Source of the DNA: Bacillota bacterium
Lineage (GTDB): Bacteria > Bacillota > Sulfobacillia > Sulfobacillales > Sulfobacillaceae
DNA: 6,795 nucleotides
Assembly: GCA_023488565.1 (NCBI GenBank)
Contig: JAMDDZ010000103.1
Location: 352-7,146, forward strand
Direction of reading: 5' to 3'
The notes beneath the pieces are model-generated. The model did not search any database, was not told where the DNA came from, and saw only the letters and a list, made by a program, of their open reading frames with translations. Shown piece after piece: positions 1 to 5,690 of this stretch (within the stretch, counting starts at the first letter, position 1; each line of letters opens with the position of its first letter). The position numbers were made by a program, and so were the translations under genes.

Positions 1-28
1 CCTCCTGTCCTCCTTTTTAAAATCCCCC
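1..28. repeat. Inverted partner of the 28-bp repeat at 2446-2473; probable junction in the EAL gene
   Basis: The minus strand here reads GGGGGATTTTAAAAAGG and on to the edge, identical to internal transposase sequence at 2446-2473. EAL domains normally continue after DDxGAG with a short loop and another helix leading to a K-x-D motif, not with FKKEDRR. The EAL sequence therefore probably ends near residue 654 and IS-derived sequence begins. The match stops only because the window stops, so the true repeat may be longer. Confidence 0.75.
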
Positions 29-1986
29 GCTCCCAGATCGTCCTGGGCAAAGACAACATGGGGATAAAGGTGCGAAAACGCCTCCCAATCCTGGATGGCG
101 GTTGTTCCTTGCTCCGACACCTCCACCACCAGTTGACCCCATGGTACCACTTCGGACAGCGACTGAAGGTAATAACGAAAGGTTGGGGGATCTTTCAACG
201 TGGTGCAGCGCATGTTCACAAACAACTTTTGATTGGATGGCCAGACCCCCATCGTGCCTATTGTCTCGCGGATGGCTCGCAGACAGGCCAGATCCAGTTG
301 GTCGTCCACTCCCTCCTTAAGCGCCTCGGCAAACAGGGTCAGCGGTGAGACGGAAATCCCGTGGCGCTGAGGTCGAATTAAGGCTTCTTGTCCGAACACC
401 GTGGTGGTTTGAAGATCCACAACCGGCTGAAAGAAAACATCGAACGACAGTCCGTTGAAAAAGTGCTGTTCTTGCGATACGTCTGCCAAGGCGGGTTCCT
501 CGGTTCCAAGCAACGCGTTGCCGTCTCGATTCGATTCCCGAATGGTACCCCAATATCCCATCACTTGGGTGCCCACGAAAAGGGGGACGATGGATTCTTC
601 GGCCCACCAGGTGGTGCCATCGGGCCGACGGTTCTTCAAAGAGCCCTCCCAGGTATTGCCTTTCTTAAGGGTATCCCACAAGGCCTGGTAGACATCCGAT
701 GGGGTCTCTCCGGCAGTATTAACGCCCGGTTCCTGCTCGGCAAGTTCTGCCCAAGTACGCCCGGTCAGCCGTTCATAGGCCGGATTCACCGCGATAATCC
801 GGCCGGCCACATTTGTAAGCACGGCGGCCGTAGACCACCGATCCCAGAGCGCACGGGCGGCATCGCCCAGCCAGCCCAATTGCGCGAAGGGAACCGGCGT
901 GTCTGGGAGTAAGTCGGGGGAATCAACTTCTTTGGGGGCCACACGGTTTTTCCCGCCCCGTTTAGCGGCTAGCAAATTTTGGTCGGCGGCTTTGTCAGTG
1001 CCGTCGGTCAAGGGACCGACGGCCCATCCCATCGACACACCTAAACGAAAAGGACCCGTGGTGAGGTTATAAGTTTGTTCGGTGACGGCGCGATGCAGAC
1101 GTTGCACAATCTGTTCGGCGTCGGCATTCTTTAGAGGCCCGCCGGGAATCCATACGGTAAATTCGTCTCCACCCGGCCGGGCCAACGCATCTTGGTCGCG
1201 GAGTCCCGTTTGCAGACGCCGAGCAAAGGCTTTCAGCACCTGGTCTCCGAGATCGTGGCCCCAGGTGTCGTTGAACCATTTAAAATCGTCAAGATCACAC
1301 GCCACAATTAGGCCGGTGGATCGCGCCCGAGGTGTGAGCTGGTCGAGCCAGGTGACGAGGCCATGGCGGGTCAAGGCATCCGTCAACGCGTCATGTTCTG
1401 CTCGGTAGATATCATGCCCCCACTTTTGTGCTCGTTCAGAGCGTCCCATAATATAGACGGCCGCCACAGCGGCCACTGTCACCGAAGTCACCAAGTCGGA
1501 GACGCCATCGCCATTCGAAACCATAGAGATGATCGCAGCTAAGATAACGGATACATACAAAGTCGTGTGCCGCTTTAGTCCTGTCACACGAGACGAAGTA
1601 ACGCGTAACACCAGTGTCAGAACGACAATCATGAGCAGTTCGGTGAGAGTGTGTTGCGACCAGCCAAAGGCGGTCAAGGCATGGATGACCTCCGCTCCGA
1701 AGATCGCGACGCTCCCCACAAAGTTCCAAGATGATCGGGGCACCAGATACCACATCGCAATGAGGGCGACCACAAGCACTCCATAGGGCACATCCATGGG
1801 GCCAAAACGGTCCACGAGCACCAAAAGGACTGGCACTCCGACGGTCAGCATCACACGACCGCCCACCGTCCATCGACGGCGGAGCGCCAGATCCTCCCAT
1901 TCCCAGACCCCAATTAAGAGACCCGACAGCAAGGTCCCATAAATAATGGCTCTCGCCCACAACGCGAGAAAACCCCAGCGATCCAT
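1..1986 (-). CDS. Membrane GGDEF-PAS-EAL c-di-GMP turnover protein (3' end outside window)
   Basis: A 662-codon frame is open from ATG at 1986 to the left edge, with no stop in the window. The start is set by AAGGAGGA ending four bases before the ATG. Residues 1-180 form about six or seven hydrophobic segments (roughly 5-28, 44-59, 66-82, 88-108, 115-129, 142-157, 163-180), so the protein should sit in the cytoplasmic membrane. A GGDEF domain spans about 195-350: LTDALTR at 201, the metal-site stretch DLDDF at 231-235, GGDEF intact at 272-276, and an RxxD product-inhibition site (RDQD, 263-266) at the usual spacing. A PAS-like domain follows (about 385-490). An EAL domain starts near 517, with EALIR at 534-538, N591, E622, E625 and D649-D650 in DDLGAG. 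The family makes c-di-GMP from GTP (GGDEF) and hydrolyses it to pGpG (EAL). The GGDEF half looks active. The EAL half keeps its visible metal ligands, but its second half is not seen. The last nine residues match transposase coding sequence, so the gene may be truncated there. Confidence 0.93.
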   Translation of the reverse strand, partial: MDRWGFLALWARAIIYGTLLSGLLIGVWEWEDLALRRRWTVGGRVMLTVGVPVLLVLVDRFGPMDVPYGVLVVALIAMWYLVPRSSWNFVGSVAIFGAEVIHALTAFGWSQHTLTELLMIVVLTLVLRVTSSRVTGLKRHTTLYVSVILAAIISMVSNGDGVSDLVTSVTVAAVAAVYIMGRSERAQKWGHDIYRAEHDALTDALTRHGLVTWLDQLTPRARSTGLIVACDLDDFKWFNDTWGHDLGDQVLKAFARRLQTGLRDQDALARPGGDEFTVWIPGGPLKNADAEQIVQRLHRAVTEQTYNLTTGPFRLGVSMGWAVGPLTDGTDKAADQNLLAAKRGGKNRVAPKEVDSPDLLPDTPVPFAQLGWLGDAARALWDRWSTAAVLTNVAGRIIAVNPAYERLTGRTWAELAEQEPGVNTAGETPSDVYQALWDTLKKGNTWEGSLKNRRPDGTTWWAEESIVPLFVGTQVMGYWGTIRESNRDGNALLGTEEPALADVSQEQHFFNGLSFDVFFQPVVDLQTTTVFGQEALIRPQRHGISVSPLTLFAEALKEGVDDQLDLACLRAIRETIGTMGVWPSNQKLFVNMRCTTLKDPPTFRYYLQSLSEVVPWGQLVVEVSEQGTTAIQDWEAFSHLYPHVVFAQDDLGAGDFKKEDRR

Positions 1987-1990
1987 GACA

Positions 1991-2016
1991 TCCTCCTTCA
2001 ATCGGCCCGTCGATTG
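1991..2016 (-). promoter_or_regulatory. Shine-Dalgarno site with an abutting hairpin, GGDEF/EAL gene leader
   Basis: On the minus strand a perfect 6-bp inverted repeat (CAATCG, loop ACGGGC, CGATTG; 1999-2016) ends exactly where the ribosome site AAGGAGGA (1991-1998) begins, followed by TGTC and the ATG at 1986. The site itself is near-consensus and fixes the start. The hairpin leaves the ribosome site single-stranded but directly stacked against it, so it could tune translation or mRNA stability. The pairing is seen directly; a regulatory role is inference. Confidence 0.5.
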
Positions 2017-2152
2017 GCAGAAATAGGGCATTTCTCCCGACAGAAAGAGCCTCTTTACGTCCGATCGCCTGACATTGCCTCGCTAATAAGTCCCGACCCC
2101 AAACGGGCGACGTGGATGCTGCCCCTGAATAGGAGGCCGTCCCTTGGTGTTA

Positions 2153-2181
2153 AGTATATGATCGAACCCTTACCGAACCAA
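2153..2181 (-). promoter_or_regulatory. Candidate sigma-70/sigma-A type promoter for the GGDEF/EAL gene
   Basis: Read on the minus strand, TTGGTT (2176-2181) and TATACT (2153-2158) are separated by exactly 17 bases. The -10 hexamer matches TATAAT at five of six positions and the -35 is moderate. Transcription would start near 2145 and leave a leader of about 160 bases before the ATG at 1986. I saw no recognisable c-di-GMP riboswitch core in that leader. Unrelated sequence can produce such a match, so this is only a candidate. Confidence 0.4.
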
Positions 2182-2234
2182 TTGATTGTATTGATTTGTG
2201 GGATATTTTATCGGCAAATCGCATATCAGTGAAC

Positions 2235-2850
2235 CTGGTGTCCAAGGGAACTCCATGCGCCAGGCCATACGATTAGTGCCCACAAGGTTGGGAACTGGCC
2301 TCCAATCTAACCGGAAAGTCGTGGAGGGGGCCGCCGATCACCCGGCCCGCGATGCGCAATTTCAATGGATTGCCGACCAGACCGCCACCCTTCAGGCGAC
2401 CAATCAATCGGTCATTTCGGTCGATTCGAAGAAGCAGGAGTTAGTGGGGGATTTTAAAAAGGAGGACAGGAGGGGCTTCTCCAAGGGGAGCCCGAGGTGG
2501 TGAACGTCTATGATTTCCATCGTCGGCGGTCGGCAAGGCAACCCCCTAGGGCATCGATGACATCACCGCCGATGGCGGTGGGAGTAACGGCTGGCGAAAT
2601 GGGCTCTGGAAAATCTCCCTCCAAGCCTTAGCGAACCGGATGCATCTGATGATTCATGTCAGTCCCTTCCCGCCCGGAACCAGAACCGACTGACTGTGAA
2701 AGCCGAGCTCGACACCGGGTCCTATCCGATGGGGATCCATGTTGATGATGAGACGTTGGCTTGTTTGGCATTCGCACCGGAATCTTCCATGGCGAGTGGA
2801 ATGAAATGATTGAACCTCAGCCTCAAAATAACGAAGTGATTTCGTCGTGA
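2235..2850 (+). pseudogene. Decayed ISAzo13-family transposase
   Basis: Blocks of the ISAzo13 transposase appear in family order but in changing frames. GHTISAHKVGN is near 2263-2295. From about 2290 to 2475 the text includes SNRKVVEG, RDAQFQWIADQ, ISVDSKKQELVGDFK. From 2476 it reads QGEPEVVNVYDF. From about 2565 to 2680 it reads ITADGGGSNGWRNGLWK and then HVSPFPPGT. From 2696 it reads VKAELDTGSYPMGIHVDDE, and FHGEWNEMIEPQPQ ends at a TGA at 2848-2850. At least four frame changes are needed. Two catalytic Asp are visible (codons 2423-2425 and 2571-2573). The segment normally carrying the catalytic Glu (IEHRLFS region) is deleted between PFPPGT and the AELDT block. A second stretch is missing between the YDF block and ITADGGG. 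The element cannot encode an active enzyme. I could not identify its terminal repeats. Confidence 0.85.
2446..2473. repeat. 28-bp sequence repeated inverted at window positions 1-28
   Basis: Bases 2446-2473 (starting GGGGGATTTTAAAAAGG) are identical to the reverse complement of 1-28, and two of the next three outer bases (2443-2445) also match. Here the sequence codes GDFKKEDRR inside the ISAzo13 transposase remnant, where family members have a LVGDFK-type motif, so this copy is in its native context. The other copy is the left end of the window, at the 3' end of the visible EAL frame, read in the same codon phase. Confidence 0.9.
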
Positions 2851-2883
2851 GTCCTAAGAGGAGTCAGGCGATCACATCATACG

Positions 2884-2909
2884 AATTTGTCTTTGCATAA
2901 CGACAAATT
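2884..2909. repeat. Short inverted repeat upstream of the doubtful ORF
   Basis: Perfect 8-bp arms AATTTGTC and GACAAATT flank a 10-base loop. The repeat lies 34 bases after the transposase remnant's stop and about 20 bases before the ATG at 2929. It could be an operator or a weak hairpin. The lack of a following T-run argues against a terminator for plus-strand transcription. Confidence 0.35.
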
Positions 2910-2928
2910 TAACTAAACATCCATTATC

Positions 2929-3381
2929 ATGGTGAAAATTCCTGAATCCACACCAATGCTAAAATTGCGAAACTGCGAACATAGGAAACCGAAACCCCAA
3001 ACGCCAGTATTATCCGTGCATTCACACAATATTGATTATTGCAGTAAGTTAATTGACAGTTTTAGTATTCTCTTGTACTCTACCATTAGACGTCAGACGT
3101 CTTATGGAGTTAAACTCGGTTGGATTCACGCGAATCGTAGCATGGTAAAGTGTTTGGATCGAGATAGCACACTGTACGACGAGATAAAACATACACAGTT
3201 AAAGTCTTTGGCACTCGCTGTTCACGACGAGTGGGGAAGCCCGCGGAACGGATTAGAAACTCTAGTAAGGCACATCTATCTCAGCAAGAGAACAGGCTCG
3301 ATGATCTCGATTTGCACTGCATCCAAGATGTCAACGACAACGACGCCCTACATGACTTTTTATTGCTGTTATCTGGTTTAA
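2929..3381 (+). CDS. Doubtful hypothetical ORF, possibly frameshifted
   Basis: I do not recognise this 150-codon ORF. It is basic, has no clear signal peptide or membrane segment, and has no convincing ribosome site before the ATG at 2929 or the internal ATG at 2956. Its final 35 or so residues (runs such as TTTTPYMTFYCC) look non-coding. A second frame overlapping from 3231 to 3461 instead reads SQQENRLDDLDLHCIQD and on to a leucine-rich DFLLLLSGLMACW stretch, which looks more protein-like. One reading is a single gene of about 175 codons broken by an indel near 3280. The other is that neither frame is coding. No neighbour supports a function, and codon choice looks less ordered than in the two flanking genes. 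Confidence 0.25.
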   Translation: MVKIPESTPMLKLRNCEHRKPKPQTPVLSVHSHNIDYCSKLIDSFSILLYSTIRRQTSYGVKLGWIHANRSMVKCLDRDSTLYDEIKHTQLKSLALAVHDEWGSPRNGLETLVRHIYLSKRTGSMISICTASKMSTTTTPYMTFYCCYLV

Positions 3382-3491
3382 TGGCTTGTTGGCGTATCAC
3401 CAGGGCCCAACAAACCGTTCGGCTCTTGGCATTCAAGTCGTCCTCGGAGAGACGGCGATGAAATGTTAGTGAGTCGAAGGATACCGGGTGT

Positions 3492-3509
3492 TGTTAATCG
3501 CGATGTTAA
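3492..3509. promoter_or_regulatory. PhoP-box-like direct repeat upstream of the phosphoesterase
   Basis: Two perfect copies of TGTTAA (3492-3497 and 3504-3509) flank the self-complementary spacer TCGCGA, giving a 12-base period. On the minus strand this is TTAACA-N6-TTAACA. The Bacillus PhoP consensus is repeated TT(A/C/T)A(C/T)A hexamers spaced by about five bases. The site lies 41 bases before the ATG at 3551 of a predicted extracellular phosphatase, which is the expected type of target. Only two hexamers are present, on the strand opposite the gene, and the adjacent -10 (TTTACT 3520-3525 or TTTTAG 3514-3519) is weak. Confidence 0.4.
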
Positions 3510-3550
3510 CTCGTTTTAGTTTACTTAACCACTGAAAGGAGAATGCCGCT

Positions 3551-5566
3551 ATGGGCCGACAAATCCATAAATTTCCGATTGTCGGATTGGCTACCATCAT
3601 GGCTATGGCCGGAGTGGCCACCAATATCAATTTTGGTCATAGGACACGACCCACCGTGTATGCCAGTAGTATAAAAATTCGCAATGCGAAACAGGCAACG
3701 CCGGTGCTGCCCAATTTCAAGCATGTGTTCGTGATTATGCTCGAAAACCATAGTTACCAAGACGCCTTTTACGAGAACGACATGCCGTACTTGCAATACC
3801 TGGCGCGCACCTACGGATTGCCAACTGAAATGTATGGTATCACCAATCCTACAGTGCCGAATCGGGTCGGTATTCTCAGTGGACGTGGTCGAACCATTGG
3901 GGACAATGTGAGTGAAGACCAACTTACGTATCCCAATCTCATAGACCAACTGACTGCACATCATTTGACATGGGGAGCCTATTACCAACATACAGAAACA
4001 TCGACAGATGCCCATCCGGTGTACAATCTTAGCCAAAGCACATTCAACCTGTTTAAGGACATCTATGACAATCCCCATCGCGAAGCACAACTAAAGACAT
4101 TTCCCGATCTGGAAACAGCATTGAAAACGGGGAATGTGCCCAATTTTGTTTGGGTAGGCCCAAATTTTCTCACTAACTCGCATGGAACTGGCAGACCCGG
4201 TCCGTATCAGTATACGTATCAAGGCGCTGGGCCAGGCGGTGTGGCAGCCAACGACACTCGGCTAGAACAGTTGGCGAACACCTTCCTATCTACGTGGATA
4301 CCGCGGATTATGGAGTCGCCAGCATGGCGTTCAGGTCCTTCAGCGATTTTTGTTACCTATGATGAGACAAGCTATGATGCCAGTATGCCGCAAAATGGCA
4401 ATTGGGCGTCGAACTTGGGGACCGCAGGCAGTCCGATTGTGCCTAAAGGGACCGTTCTCGGTGGTAACTCCCATTTTCCCTTCCCAGGGGGTATCAACGG
4501 GGGTGGACGGATACCTGCGATTGTTATTACCAATACGGCGGGCCACATCGTTTCGAACGAGCCCTTCAACCAGTTTTCGATTCTTAAGACGATTGAAAGT
4601 GCCTGGCATTTGGGCTATTTAGGGCAAGCGGCTAATCCTGCGGTGCACACGATGTCCGTTTTCTTCCATGGTGGCACCAAGCACCAAGGCACGAACCCCA
4701 CTCCCTGGTCCGTTGGTTCCGTCCCGGTGCCAACCCTCCAAGATGGTTGGAGTAGCACTCCCTACGAGCCAGCATTGCCTCCACAACAAACGGAAACGGC
4801 GGATGCGACAATCTTGCCAACAGCCGATCCTCACTTGAGCACCGGCGCTGATGGGCAAGCAGCCAGCAACTTGGAAATTTTCCTTACGAGCCATCCCCAA
4901 GCAGTGACTGGCACATTGACTCTAACCTTGACCGGGTCGAACGGGGTAAGTTTTGCCAGCAGGTCTTTCCCTGTAGGAAGCACAAATGTAGCCAACGCTG
5001 ATGAAAATGCTACGCAATTTGGACCGAGCACTGTGACTGCACGCACTGTTACGTTGCCGATCGCTAATACTGGGACAGTTGCAGAAGAACTCGACATTAC
5101 AGGGCCGATTCTGGATGTGGCACCAAACGCCACCCCGGGGCCGATTCAGTGTGTGGTGTCGTCCAACGGAACAACCCTGGGTACAGTAACATTAGGCACG
5201 GTGGGCAGGCCTGCGGTACGCCAAGCTCCGAATCTTTTAGCGCCGGTAATCAGACCGGGTTCGGTTGAAGTACGGTTTGTGCCGCCGACTACACTGCCAG
5301 GCCACGCGTTATACGAAATCGAAATTGAGGGACGGAACCCCGTCACGGCGGTTGGACCTGACCTTGGCGAGAAGTATATGACCTACACCCGATTCAATAA
5401 TGTTCTCATCTCCAATGGCTCAGCCGAATTGACGTCATTGGCAGGTAAACTTTATTGGGTGAGGGTACGCGTGGTTCTCGGCAAGGGTCACAAGGTGCTT
5501 AGTCAATGGAGCAATCCCTTACCCTTTACTGCCCTTCCTGGTCCCTTGCCGCAAGGAGTATCTTGA
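3551..5566 (+). CDS. Exported phosphoesterase (acid phosphatase / phospholipase C family) with C-terminal beta-sandwich domains
   Basis: The 671-residue protein is complete. AAAGGAG at 3535-3541 sits nine bases before the ATG. Residues 1-24 look like a signal peptide (basic GRQIHK, hydrophobic FPIVGLATIMAMAGVA), with possible cleavage after VYA at 36-38. Sec-type export is likely, as no twin arginine is seen. The catalytic part, about 55-395, carries the family's landmarks: HVFVIMLENHSYQD (metal-site E65-N66), PTVPNRVGILSGR with T101 where the family has its Ser/Thr nucleophile, H211, TYDETSYD (D271-E272), and RIPAIVIT followed by FNQFSILKTIESAW. Members hydrolyse phosphate mono- or diesters outside the cytoplasm; the substrate cannot be told from sequence. 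After about 410 come a Thr/Ser-rich beta domain and a fibronectin-III-like domain (about 560-662, ending YWVRVRVV and QWSNPLPF), suggesting cell-surface or polymer contact. The gene stands alone between IS remnants. Acquisition by transfer is possible but unproven. Confidence 0.88.
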   Translation: MGRQIHKFPIVGLATIMAMAGVATNINFGHRTRPTVYASSIKIRNAKQATPVLPNFKHVFVIMLENHSYQDAFYENDMPYLQYLARTYGLPTEMYGITNPTVPNRVGILSGRGRTIGDNVSEDQLTYPNLIDQLTAHHLTWGAYYQHTETSTDAHPVYNLSQSTFNLFKDIYDNPHREAQLKTFPDLETALKTGNVPNFVWVGPNFLTNSHGTGRPGPYQYTYQGAGPGGVAANDTRLEQLANTFLSTWIPRIMESPAWRSGPSAIFVTYDETSYDASMPQNGNWASNLGTAGSPIVPKGTVLGGNSHFPFPGGINGGGRIPAIVITNTAGHIVSNEPFNQFSILKTIESAWHLGYLGQAANPAVHTMSVFFHGGTKHQGTNPTPWSVGSVPVPTLQDGWSSTPYEPALPPQQTETADATILPTADPHLSTGADGQAASNLEIFLTSHPQAVTGTLTLTLTGSNGVSFASRSFPVGSTNVANADENATQFGPSTVTARTVTLPIANTGTVAEELDITGPILDVAPNATPGPIQCVVSSNGTTLGTVTLGTVGRPAVRQAPNLLAPVIRPGSVEVRFVPPTTLPGHALYEIEIEGRNPVTAVGPDLGEKYMTYTRFNNVLISNGSAELTSLAGKLYWVRVRVVLGKGHKVLSQWSNPLPFTALPGPLPQGVS

Positions 5567-5608
5567 CCATACCGATCAAAGTCGCACCAAGAGACAATCG
5601 GTATAGTC
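5565..5608. repeat. Imperfect inverted repeat overlapping the phosphoesterase stop
   Basis: Arms 5565-5576 and 5597-5608 (GAC, one mismatched base, ATACCGAT, and the reverse ATCGGTAT, one base, GTC) pair at 11 of 12 positions around a 20-base loop. The first arm begins inside the TGA stop. The repeat could protect the 3' end of the transcript, form a weak terminator or be an IS end. No T-run follows on the plus strand. Confidence 0.45.
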
Positions 5609-5627
5609 CTAATAATCTCCTAAGGTT

Positions 5628-5661
5628 GGATCCGCAAGCGACGTCGTTTGCGGATCCATTT
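5628..5661 (+). terminator. Strong 30-base palindrome, probable transcript end hairpin
   Basis: Bases 5628-5657 form a near-perfect palindrome with 15-base half-sites. The left half is GGATCCGCAAGCGAC and the right half is GTCGTTTGCGGATCC; the single departure becomes a G-U pair in RNA. It is followed by ATTTTGGG, a short T-run. It lies 61 bases after the phosphoesterase stop, between that gene and the opposing IS1634 remnant, where a terminator is expected. The lack of an obvious loop and the weak T-run keep this from being certain; a protein-binding palindrome is the alternative. Confidence 0.5.
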
Positions 5662-5690
5662 TGGGCGGAAAAATGCCTTGCCCCAATGGC

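Larger units (their letters stand above)
2851..3490. other. Orphan stretch without a recognised gene
   Basis: This stretch between the ISAzo13 remnant and the phosphoesterase promoter looks more A+T-rich than the GGDEF/EAL gene, especially around 2880-3120. It contains a stem-loop with 8-bp arms (AATTTGTC 2884-2891, GACAAATT 2902-2909, 10-base loop) and a 15-base palindrome, AGACGTCAGACGTCT, at 3088-3102. The only long ORF is doubtful and is listed separately. I saw no tRNA, rRNA, CRISPR or intact IS here. Confidence 0.5.

Noticed and set aside
317..912. ORFs of up to 174 codons on both strands in other frames across 58-1410 and 1436-1960
   Set aside because: They lie inside the continuous GGDEF/PAS/EAL frame, which has recognisable domains throughout and a strong ribosome site. 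These are shadow frames without any family motif.
1987..2145. Possible c-di-GMP riboswitch in the leader of the GGDEF/EAL gene
   Set aside because: I could not find the conserved GEMM core or its paired helices; only a short hairpin beside the ribosome site is visible.
2014..2232. 72-codon plus-strand ORF in the GGDEF/EAL gene leader
   Set aside because: No ribosome site, no recognisable motif, and it overlaps the divergent gene's candidate promoter.
3088..3102. 15-base palindrome AGACGTCAGACGTCT as an operator
   Set aside because: No promoter or credible gene nearby uses it; palindromes this short occur by chance.
3521..4090. 189-codon minus-strand ORF opposite the phosphoesterase start
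   Set aside because: It is antisense to the signal peptide and catalytic motifs of a well-supported family and has no features of its own.
4340..5346. Several short ORFs on both strands within the phosphoesterase gene
   Set aside because: All are in alternative frames of one continuous coding sequence and carry no domain signal.
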